Both the position numbers and the translations under genes were made by a program. Shown piece after piece: positions 34,750 through 42,551 of a stretch of DNA of 64,000 bases; the first letter of the stretch is position 1, and every line of letters begins with the position of its first letter. The stretch is from Bryobacterales bacterium. Its GTDB lineage: Bacteria > Acidobacteriota > Terriglobia > Bryobacterales > UBA6623. The DNA lies in assembly GCA_028819235.1 (NCBI GenBank), contig JAPPMC010000154.1:1-64000 (forward strand), written 5' to 3'. A model generated the notes under the pieces. It searched no databases. It had not been told where the DNA came from and saw nothing but the letters and a program-made list of their open reading frames with translations.

Positions 34750-36135
34750 ATGAACCGTCGCCAATTCCTCGTGGCCAGCCTTTTGGGCAGCGCGGCCTGT
34801 TCCCGCCCCCAAGGGAAGCGTCCTAACGTCCTCTTCCTGATCGTGGACGACATGAACGACTACGGCTTCTACAGCACTCTTGGGGGCGTCAAGACTCCCT
34901 ACCTCGACAGGTTCAAGACCACTGCAGTGACGTTCGAAAAGGCATACTGCGCCTCACCGGCGTATGTGCCATCGCGAGCCGCGGTCTTCAGCGGCCTGTA
35001 TCCGCACACCACCGGGGCCTACCGCAACGGCAGCGATCCTTGGACCAAGCCGCCGCTGGACGCCACGGAGTCGCTGCCGGAGCTGTTCAAGCGGAGCGGG
35101 TACCGGACATACGGCCAAGGCAAGCTCACCCATGCCCCGGTCGCGGACGAGAAGCTGCAGGGCATGTGGGACAACAGGCCCCATGGCGGGGGGTTTGGTC
35201 CCTTCCCGCCCAAGGAGGACCAAGTGGCAGGCCGGTTCTGGGGATGGACGCCTTGGGACGGTCCGGACTCGGACTTTCCGGATGTCGTCAACGCGGACTC
35301 CTTGGTTGACTTCCTGCAGCGGCCCCAAGAAGGGCCCTTTTTTGCGGCCTACGGCCTTTGGCGGCCTCACACGCCATTCACCGCCCCTCGGCGATTCTTC
35401 GACATGTACGACCGGGAGCGGATTGAGATGCCCCCATACAGGGAGGACGACCTCGCCGATGTCCCTGAGCTGGGACGCGAGCTGGCTGCCGTTTGGGGGG
35501 AGCGCTTCGTTGTCAGCGGCAGGGAGACCGAAGACTCCTGGAGAGACTTTGTCAGGGCCTATCTGGCCTGCACGTCTTTCGCGGACTGGAGCTGTGGGCG
35601 GGTCCTCGAAGCCCTGGACGGCGGCCCTCACGCCGAAGACACCATCGTCGTGTTCTGGTCGGACAACGGATACCACTGTGGCGAGAAGGACCACTGGGAG
35701 AAGACCACCCTCTGGGAGAAGGCGTCGCTGACGCCCATGGCCATCCGCCTGCCCGCGTCGTCGCACGCGGGCCGAGTCTGTCGGCGGCCGGTCGGATCGA
35801 TCGACCTCTACCCGACGCTTGCGGAGTACTGCCGACTGGAGACTCCGGCCCACCAGCCCGAAGGTGAATCGCTGCGGCCACTGCTGGACGACCCGGAGGC
35901 CGAGTGGAACCGGCCGGCACTGACGACCTTCGGAGAGGGCTACGCTTCCGTGCGGGACGAGCGCTTCAGGTACATCCGCTATCCCGACGGGACAGAGGAG
36001 CTGTACGACCACGATGCCGATCCCAACGAGTGGTCGAACCTGGCGGACGCGCCAGAGAATCACGCGGTCAAGCGAATACTGGCCGAGGCGATCCCCGCGC
36101 AGTTCGCCAAGTCGCTCGGAGGTCGAATGGGGTAG
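34750..36135 (+). CDS. Sulfatase-like Tat lipoprotein lacking the formylglycine cysteine
   Basis: About 461 residues from ATG 34750; the track start at 34486 overlaps the divergent gene and is rejected. The leader MNRRQFLVASLLGSAAC has a twin arginine and a lipobox (SAAC), so it is probably a Tat-exported lipoprotein. The fold is that of iduronate-2-sulfatase-like enzymes: NVLFLIVDDMNDYG at the start, PHTTGAYRNG, and VFWSDNGYHCGEKDHWEKTTLWEKASLTPMAIR near the C-terminus. The activation motif, normally C/S-x-P-x-R, reads AYVPSRAAVFSG: Tyr72 replaces the Cys that is converted to formylglycine. The metal-site residues seem kept. It therefore may not be a sulfatase in the usual sense. Upstream and downstream genes are not in the same operon. 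Confidence 0.9.
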   Translation: MNRRQFLVASLLGSAACSRPQGKRPNVLFLIVDDMNDYGFYSTLGGVKTPYLDRFKTTAVTFEKAYCASPAYVPSRAAVFSGLYPHTTGAYRNGSDPWTKPPLDATESLPELFKRSGYRTYGQGKLTHAPVADEKLQGMWDNRPHGGGFGPFPPKEDQVAGRFWGWTPWDGPDSDFPDVVNADSLVDFLQRPQEGPFFAAYGLWRPHTPFTAPRRFFDMYDRERIEMPPYREDDLADVPELGRELAAVWGERFVVSGRETEDSWRDFVRAYLACTSFADWSCGRVLEALDGGPHAEDTIVVFWSDNGYHCGEKDHWEKTTLWEKASLTPMAIRLPASSHAGRVCRRPVGSIDLYPTLAEYCRLETPAHQPEGESLRPLLDDPEAEWNRPALTTFGEGYASVRDERFRYIRYPDGTEELYDHDADPNEWSNLADAPENHAVKRILAEAIPAQFAKSLGGRMG

Positions 36136-36280
36136 TAAGCGCCGGGGCGGAGAGCGCGCCACCAGACGGTCTCGGAGCACCGCCGTCCCCTCGCAGCACT
36201 AGCGCTGAGAGTCCTCGCTTAGCAAACCTCCCGAGGGTATCCTGCCATCAGGCCCCCGCCAGCGCGCGCTGCCAAGCATC

Positions 36281-37318
36281 ATGAATCCGCTGGACTTGTC
36301 CCCGCTCGGGAGAACCGGGGTGCAGGTGACGCGGCTGGGATTCGGCACGGGCCCACTCGGTGGAGCGCGGGCTGTAGTGTCGGACGATGACGCAGAGCGG
36401 ACCGTCGCCACGGCGGTCGAGTCCGGCATCAATTACTTCGACACGGCGCCTTGGTATGGCGTCGGGCAAGCCGAGATGCACCTTGGGCGCGGCTTGCGGG
36501 GGCGTCGGACGGCGGACCACGTCGTAGGCACAAAAGTCGGCCGGGTCCTCATGCCGACGGATTCGGCCCAACCGCCCTACCGCAAGCGGTGGCCCGGGGG
36601 CGCGCCCAACGACGTGCGCTTCGACTACACGCGTGACGGTATTCTCAGGTCACTGGAAGACAGCCTGCGCCGCTTGGATCTCGACGGCGTTGACGCCTTG
36701 GCGATTCACGACCTCGACTACAAGTACCACCGCGACGCCGCCGGGATTGACGCAAGGTTCCGCGAACTCGAGAGTGGCGGAGGATACGCGGTCCTCAGCG
36801 AGATGAAGTCCTACGGCGTGATTCGGGCCATCGGCGCGGGGATCAACATGACCGGCATGATCCCCAAGTTCGTCGAGCGATTCGACCTCGACTTCTTCGT
36901 CGTCGCCATGCCCTACACCCTCATGGACCAGCCGGCGCTGGACTGCGAACTGCCTGAGTGTGAGCAAAGAGGGATCTCGGTCGTCGTCGGGGCCCCGTTC
37001 TGCTCTGGCCTGCTGGCGCCGGGGGCGGACAGGTCTGCCTGGTACGGCTACTCTCCCCCCAGCGGGGACGTTGTCAAGCGGGCGCTGCGCATTGCCGCCG
37101 TGTGCTCACGGCACGGCGTGTCGTTGGCAGCCGCTGCGCTGCAGTTTCCCCTGGGGCACCCGGCTGTTGCAGCGGTGATCCCTGGGCCGGAGTCGCCCGA
37201 GCACGTGGCCTCAAACCTGGAACTGATGCGCGAGCCCATCCCTTCCGACCTGTGGGAAGAACTAAAGGCCGACGGCTTGCTGCGGAGGGATGCGCCCGTA
37301 CCCGGAGGGCCCTCTTGA
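36281..37318 (+). CDS. Aldo/keto reductase, aldose 1-dehydrogenase-like
   Basis: A 345-residue cytoplasmic NAD(P)-dependent oxidoreductase with a TIM-barrel fold. The tetrad residues are visible: Asp and Tyr in INYFDTAPWYGVGQAE, Lys in VVGTKVGRVL and His in ALAIHDLDYKYH. The spacing and the phrases LGRTGVQVTRLGFGTGPLGG and FDYTRDGILRSLEDSLRRL resemble the D-threo-aldose/L-fucose 1-dehydrogenase branch, suggesting oxidation of a free sugar such as fucose; pyridoxal 4-dehydrogenase is a close alternative. ATG 36281 starts right at the conserved N-terminus. It follows the sulfatase-like gene by 145 bases, so co-transcription is uncertain. Confidence 0.88.
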   Translation: MNPLDLSPLGRTGVQVTRLGFGTGPLGGARAVVSDDDAERTVATAVESGINYFDTAPWYGVGQAEMHLGRGLRGRRTADHVVGTKVGRVLMPTDSAQPPYRKRWPGGAPNDVRFDYTRDGILRSLEDSLRRLDLDGVDALAIHDLDYKYHRDAAGIDARFRELESGGGYAVLSEMKSYGVIRAIGAGINMTGMIPKFVERFDLDFFVVAMPYTLMDQPALDCELPECEQRGISVVVGAPFCSGLLAPGADRSAWYGYSPPSGDVVKRALRIAAVCSRHGVSLAAAALQFPLGHPAVAAVIPGPESPEHVASNLELMREPIPSDLWEELKADGLLRRDAPVPGGPS

Positions 37319-37543
37319 CAAGCAGCCGGAGCCGAAGCGGTACTGATCGTTGAGGGACCGGTCCAAACCGAGGGCGGGCCGGTAGCGAAGAGGGGCAATG
37401 TCTTGCGACGGCGTCGTGGCGCCGGCGGCGTTTCTTGAGACGGAATCCGCGGGCTTGTCCCGGCCTGCGGCGGGCGAAGTTGGGCGCTCCGGTCTGGCCA
37501 GCCGGACAGACCATCCCAGCGAGCGGCGCACGCCAGCCGGCGG

Positions 37544-38173
37544 TCATCTGGCTGAGGGCGCCTCGGGAGAGAATGCCGGGTCGCTTGAGAGAACCCAAGC
37601 GTCCATCTCGAACCCGTCCTCGCGCATCGAGAACATGACGGTGTGGCTGCCCGGCTCTGCTATGTCTAGCCAGATCAGGCCGGGCACTCCACAGTGCTGG
37701 TCCGCCGTACGCTGCTTGCTCGCCCAGGTCCACGCGTTCTTTCCCTCGCACCATTGCATGCGGCGACCCGACTCGGGCCACTCGCCGTCGATCCCAACAT
37801 GGATGCCGTTGTCCTCAGTCCCGGTCGAATAGGCGCGCACCCAGACGAAGTAGCGCCCTGGACTGGTGATCCGCACGTCGTAGGCTACGACGGCCATGAC
37901 GCCGGGTTCGTTCGTGAAGTTCTCTCCGCGAATCAGCTTGTCGTCGTGGGACGTGCGGGTGTCCGGCAGCACCTCGATGTAAGCGCCGCCGCTCGCCCCC
38001 TCGGCGTGGGCTCCGGCTGAGACGACCCTCCATTCCCGCACTTGCGTAAGCTCTTGGCGATCAAAATTCTCGGCCTCGACCCGCAGCAGCCCGTCCGTCT
38101 CGGTCGGTACTTGGGCGCCGGAAGTGAGACAGGTGGCAAACAGGGCAATAGCTCCGCGCATCGAAACCTGCAT
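37544..38173 (-). CDS. Secreted carbohydrate-binding-like beta-sandwich protein
   Basis: About 209 residues from ATG 38173, which has GGGGA upstream and a leader (MQVSMRGAIALFATCLTSGAQ); the track start adds 19 residues. The body begins LLRVEAENFDRQ and continues GAYIEVLPDTRTS, YDVRITSPGRYFVWVRAYSTGTEDNGIHVGIDGEWPESG and SHTVMFSMREDGFEMDAWVLSSDPAF. This is the plan of CBM6/malectin-like sandwich modules, which bind polysaccharide or form the accessory C-terminal domain of glycoside hydrolases. No catalytic domain is attached. It probably sits outside the cytoplasm as a free binding protein. The family assignment is by pattern only. Confidence 0.72.
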   Translation of the reverse strand: MQVSMRGAIALFATCLTSGAQVPTETDGLLRVEAENFDRQELTQVREWRVVSAGAHAEGASGGAYIEVLPDTRTSHDDKLIRGENFTNEPGVMAVVAYDVRITSPGRYFVWVRAYSTGTEDNGIHVGIDGEWPESGRRMQWCEGKNAWTWASKQRTADQHCGVPGLIWLDIAEPGSHTVMFSMREDGFEMDAWVLSSDPAFSPEAPSAR

Positions 38174-38824
38174 TCTATCCCCGCTGGTTGCTCGGCCCCC
38201 CTGGCCGAACCTCTCGCGTTGACCACTCATCTCGGCTCGGATGCACGGGATAGCCCCGAAGGGCCCTGCCGAGCCAAGAGTTCCCGGTCGCCTACGAAGA
38301 CTCGGTGAAGTCGGAACCCCGGCGACGGACCTTGTCCAAGCGCAGGCCTGCTCGGGGGAGCTGCCGGCGTGGAGATCTGGGTGCTTGACCGCTCCCGGCG
38401 GTCAATGCTGGGGTCTGTGACACTCGGCTGGCTCCGTCTGATTGTTGTTCGACGGTGGGGTCCAACCAAGCCGTCCCTTGCCGCAGGAACTTCCTCAGAT
38501 GGCCCTCCGTTGCAACAGTGCGGCGGGAACGGCTGTGCCGGCACAGTGCCTCAAGGTCGGCGGCGGACGTTCGGCGGCTGGCACACTAGGCGGCAACTCG
38601 GGCCTGTCCAGGGCGGGAAAGACAGCCAAGCCAACGGCGCGAAGCAGACTTCGCCTCTCCCGCCTGTCCGGACGCGGGCATAGTCCATGTTCCGCTCTGC
38701 TCCTGCCGCCCCGTGCCGGCCCCTTGCAAGCGCCCGGCCTACACTTCCCACCCCGCCTCCCCAAGCCACTTGACCGAGCTTCCCTCTGCTGCTACGATTA
38801 CCGACTTAAGTCCAAGGGGGTCAT
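38174..38824. other. 650-base intergenic region upstream of the second TonB receptor
   Basis: The listed ORFs are mutual shadows with unusual Pro/Arg/Ser composition; none is recognised. The stretch contains the promoter of the receptor: TACGAT near 38795 is a weak -10 candidate. AAGGGGG sits just before the receptor ATG. Confidence 0.35.
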
Positions 38825-41800
38825 ATGAAAGTGAACACGCGAGCGATCAGAAATCGTTTGCTGGCATCGGTTGCCTTGCTTCTGCCAATCGGCGGTCTTG
38901 CGCAGAACTCGGGGATCCAAGGCGTCGTCAGTGACGGAAGCGGTGCGGCTATTCCTGCCGCCGCGGTAACGGTTACGAACGTTGCCACTGCAGTGGACTA
39001 CCCCACGCAGTCCAACGAGACGGGCTTTTACTCCGTGCCATTCCTCAGTCCAGGAACTTACTCGGTGACGGCTACTTCAGAAGGATTTGCGGCGTCAACG
39101 CGTGAGAACCTGAAGCTTGACGTCCAACAGATAGCCCGTGTCGACTTCGAACTCTCGATTGGCACTGTCACGGAAGTTGTAGAGGTTTCGGCCGCCGCAG
39201 CGCTTCTTGAGTCGGAGCAGGCAACGATGGGGCAGGTGATCGAGAACAAACGCATCGTCGAGATGCCGCTGAACAAGCGAAACTACTTGGAACTTGCTCA
39301 ATTGTCAGTCGGCATTTTGCCGGGTGCAACAGTCGGTGCCGGCACTCGGCCGGGAAGAAACGAAGCCGGATTCTCTGGCATGGGAATGCGAGGGTACCAG
39401 AACAACGTCATGATTGACGGGATTGACAATGGCTCACGTGCGGGTGGCGGTCCACTCGGATTCGAAGCGCAAGCCAGCAAGCCGTCCGTGGACGCAGTCG
39501 GAGAATTCAAGGTCGTCACAAACAATATGTCGGCGGAATACGGCTTCCGTATGGGACCAAAAGTGCTAGTCTCAATCAAGTCCGGCTCAAACGAGTGGCA
39601 CGGCAGCGCCTTCGAGTTCGTTCGGAACGAAAAGCTTGATGCGACGAATTTCTTCGCGAACCGCTCAGGTTCTGTGAAGCCAACGCTCCGCCAGAACCAG
39701 TTCGGCGGAACAATCGGCGGCCCGATCATCAAGAATCGTACCTTCGGGTTCTTCAGCTATCAAGGTACCCGGATTCGCTTGGGCCGGACTTTCCTAGCGA
39801 CTGTCCCCGCGCAACTCACGCGTTCCGGCGACTTCTCGATGGAGCGCCGCAACTTCAACATGATCTACGACCCCGCGACCACTGTCGGGACAGGGGCTGA
39901 CGCAATTCGGGATCCATTTCCAAATAACGTCGTCCCGTCTAGTCGCTTCGATCCTGTCAGCACACCGCTGCTGAGTCGGTACCCGTCTCCAAACGTGAGT
40001 GGCAGAGAGTTCAGCTTCAACAACTATTTCCGTGCGCCTTCGGACGCTGATGATACAGATCAGTATGACTTCCGGGTCGACCACAATTTCTCAGATATCG
40101 ACCGCGTTTTCTTCAGGATGAGCATTCGTCGGCAGTTTCGCGTCAATCAGAGTCCTCTTCCCGTCGATGCTGGGGGCCAAGGCGGGCAGACTGTCGACCT
40201 CAACGGAGACAATCTTGCGTTCAATTGGACACACTCATTCTCTCCTACCCTGCACAACGAGGCACGGTTCGGATTCACACATTTTCCCACTCGGTTCGAT
40301 ACGTTGATCCAAGAGCCTTTGAACGCTACTCTTGGAATTCAGGGTGCACCCGGCGACACATTCGGCGATGGTTTCGATCAGGGATTCAGTTTCTTTAACA
40401 TCAACGGTTACAACAATTTGGGGACGCCGTGCTGTTGGCCTAACATCAACAACATGGACAACATCCAAATTGTGGACAACCTGATGTGGCAAAGGGGCAG
40501 TCACAGTGTGAAGATCGGTTTCGACTACCGTCGCCTGAATATCTTTCGCGAAGCGATGCGTTTCCGTCGGGGCCAGTTTCTTTTCAACCGCGTGTTCACA
40601 GCCGAGCGGCCGAATATCGGAGCCAGCAGGTCGAGAACTGGAAACGGACTGGCGGAAATGATGCTTGGAGTGGTGGGCCAGACCCGAGTCGGAAACCCAG
40701 CAGGCGAGAACGCGATCGTTCCCTATTGGGGAGCCTACATCCAAGATGACTGGAAGATCGTCCCCAAGCTGACGTTGACGCTTGGATTGCGCTGGGAGTT
40801 GTTCAACCGCGGATTCTATCCCCACGGGCATGTGCCCGGGCGCACGGGGGTGAGCAACTACATCACGGAGCGGAATGGCCTCCAGGCTGGCCAAGAGGAA
40901 TTCTGGGACCGCCCGGAAGACGGGAGCGACTGCGGTTGCGAGCAGGACATCAATAACTTCGCTCCGCGCGTGGGGATCGCCTACCAGCTGAACAACAAGA
41001 CCGTGGTACGGGCCAGCGCTGGCATATTCTACGGTGAGGCGGACATCGTGACGAGTGGTTCGGCTTGGTCACGCCAGACACCGGACTTCACCGAGATCAT
41101 TACGCCGACGTTCGACAACATCACACCCGTCACCCTAGTCAAGGACGGGTTCCTCCCCGTGACGCTCCCCGCCTCGGAGCCGTTGCCCAACACCGGCGCC
41201 TCAGTCTTCTACCAGAAAAGGCCCACCCAGTACGCAGCGCAATGGTTCGTGGACATCCAGCGACAACTGCCGGCGGACATGGTGTGGATCATCGGGTACC
41301 AAGGATCCAGCACGAGCTACTTGAACTATCGTCTCGACATCAATTTCCCTGGCCCCCATCCGACGATACCGGCCCGGCGACGGAGATTGCGGCCAGAGCG
41401 GACTGGCGTGACGATTCAAGAGCCTGGCGCGAACGCGAGCTACAACGCTCTAGTCACGCGGCTTGAGAAGCGCTTCAGCAGGGGTCTCACATTCTTGACC
41501 TCATACACGTGGTCGCACAATATCGACAACAACACCCAGTTTCTTGACTCTGGGCTGTTCAATGTGGCCAACCCGTACGACCGGGGAGCCGAGCGATCGA
41601 GCGCCAACATAGACATGACGCACAGCCTCACCACCAGCTTCACTTGGGAACTGCCATTCGGGAACGGCCGCGCGCTCGGCTCGAATTGGGGCGGAGCCTT
41701 GGACGCTGTCTTGGGTGGCTGGCAGGTGGGAGGGATCGTTGCGGTGCGGTCCGGCTTTCCGTACGAAGTCACATTCCCCGGTGATCCCCAGAACTCGGGC

Positions 41801-42148
41801 ACGACGAATCGCGGCAACCGGGCCGGAAGCGGCAAGCTGAGCCATCCGACGATCGACAACTTCTTTGACCAGTCCGCCTTTGCTGTCAGCGCGCCAGGAG
41901 TGTTCGGCAACAGCGGGCGAAACGTGCTCCGCGGGCCTGGAGGCCGGAGCTTTGACTTCATGCTGGGCAAGCGGTTCCGGACGCCATGGGAGGGACACAA
42001 CCTGCAGTTCCGCTTCGAGGCGTTCAACTTCACCAACACTCCACGATTCGGACAGCCGGCCGGAGGCATGCTTCGGGCCGCAACTGGCACGATCAACAGA
42101 GCGGACGAGCCGCGGCGGATCCAGTTCGGGCTCAAGTACCTCTTCTAG
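38825..42148 (+). CDS. Second Oar-like TonB-dependent receptor
   Basis: An 1107-residue outer-membrane receptor. Signal peptide MKVNTRAIRNRLLASVALLLPIGGLAQ, then a carboxypeptidase-regulatory-like domain (about 30-110: SGIQGVVSDGSGAAIPAAAVTVTN), a plug (about 120-235, with GMGMRGYQNNVMIDGIDNGSRAGG) and a barrel ending RRIQFGLKYLF. Ligand unknown. The first about 1.9 kb is visibly less GC-rich than the rest and than the neighbouring genes: I counted 32/60 and 29/60 G+C in the lines starting at 39541 and 40381, against 41/60 in the line at 41701. That suggests a mosaic origin or different selection on the two halves. A clear inverted repeat 25 bases after the stop may terminate it, so it is probably monocistronic. 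Confidence 0.92.
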   Translation: MKVNTRAIRNRLLASVALLLPIGGLAQNSGIQGVVSDGSGAAIPAAAVTVTNVATAVDYPTQSNETGFYSVPFLSPGTYSVTATSEGFAASTRENLKLDVQQIARVDFELSIGTVTEVVEVSAAAALLESEQATMGQVIENKRIVEMPLNKRNYLELAQLSVGILPGATVGAGTRPGRNEAGFSGMGMRGYQNNVMIDGIDNGSRAGGGPLGFEAQASKPSVDAVGEFKVVTNNMSAEYGFRMGPKVLVSIKSGSNEWHGSAFEFVRNEKLDATNFFANRSGSVKPTLRQNQFGGTIGGPIIKNRTFGFFSYQGTRIRLGRTFLATVPAQLTRSGDFSMERRNFNMIYDPATTVGTGADAIRDPFPNNVVPSSRFDPVSTPLLSRYPSPNVSGREFSFNNYFRAPSDADDTDQYDFRVDHNFSDIDRVFFRMSIRRQFRVNQSPLPVDAGGQGGQTVDLNGDNLAFNWTHSFSPTLHNEARFGFTHFPTRFDTLIQEPLNATLGIQGAPGDTFGDGFDQGFSFFNINGYNNLGTPCCWPNINNMDNIQIVDNLMWQRGSHSVKIGFDYRRLNIFREAMRFRRGQFLFNRVFTAERPNIGASRSRTGNGLAEMMLGVVGQTRVGNPAGENAIVPYWGAYIQDDWKIVPKLTLTLGLRWELFNRGFYPHGHVPGRTGVSNYITERNGLQAGQEEFWDRPEDGSDCGCEQDINNFAPRVGIAYQLNNKTVVRASAGIFYGEADIVTSGSAWSRQTPDFTEIITPTFDNITPVTLVKDGFLPVTLPASEPLPNTGASVFYQKRPTQYAAQWFVDIQRQLPADMVWIIGYQGSSTSYLNYRLDINFPGPHPTIPARRRRLRPERTGVTIQEPGANASYNALVTRLEKRFSRGLTFLTSYTWSHNIDNNTQFLDSGLFNVANPYDRGAERSSANIDMTHSLTTSFTWELPFGNGRALGSNWGGALDAVLGGWQVGGIVAVRSGFPYEVTFPGDPQNSGTTNRGNRAGSGKLSHPTIDNFFDQSAFAVSAPGVFGNSGRNVLRGPGGRSFDFMLGKRFRTPWEGHNLQFRFEAFNFTNTPRFGQPAGGMLRAATGTINRADEPRRIQFGLKYLF

Positions 42149-42551
42149 GCGGCAGCGCGAGAAGAGCGACGCGTCCGGTTTGCCTTAGTCCAGCGAACCG
42201 GACGGTCGGGCCAGTCCAATGGTCGGGGCGGCATAGGGGCACCGCAGAAGCCACGGGCGGGCCGCTGGCAGCGATCCGAGCGACGCGGCGGGTGACCGGC
42301 CCGCCGGACTCCGGATTCCCAGTTCCACCGACCGGTGTCTCTTTGGCTCGGCACGCCTTCCGCACAACTGCACGATCCCGCCACCTAGATCGGCCCCGAC
42401 CCAGGCCGCCGGCGGGCAGCCCACGCTGCTGCTCACGGGCTTGGGAGGCAGGTTCGCATTGCTGCGATCGCAGGGATTGGGCCAGCGCGGTAAGGAAGGG
42501 CGATCGCTCGCGTAGGATCGTCTCCATCGTTGCCGGTGCCAAAATGGGGCC
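42149..42551. other. 400-base intergenic region
   Basis: Apart from the hairpin just after the receptor gene I see nothing here. Listed ORFs are shadows. The promoter of the PHP-domain gene must lie in the last part; TAGGAT near 42515 is a weak candidate. Confidence 0.3.
42173..42203 (+). terminator. Perfect 8-bp stem hairpin after the second TonB receptor
   Basis: GTCCGGTT (42173-42180) pairs with AACCGGAC (42196-42203) over a 15-base loop, starting 25 bases after the stop codon. No T-tract follows, so intrinsic termination may be inefficient. Confidence 0.45.

Noticed and set aside
36199-36571. Small minus-strand ORFs at the start of the aldo/keto reductase
   Set aside because: They overlap the well-supported plus-strand gene and have shadow composition.
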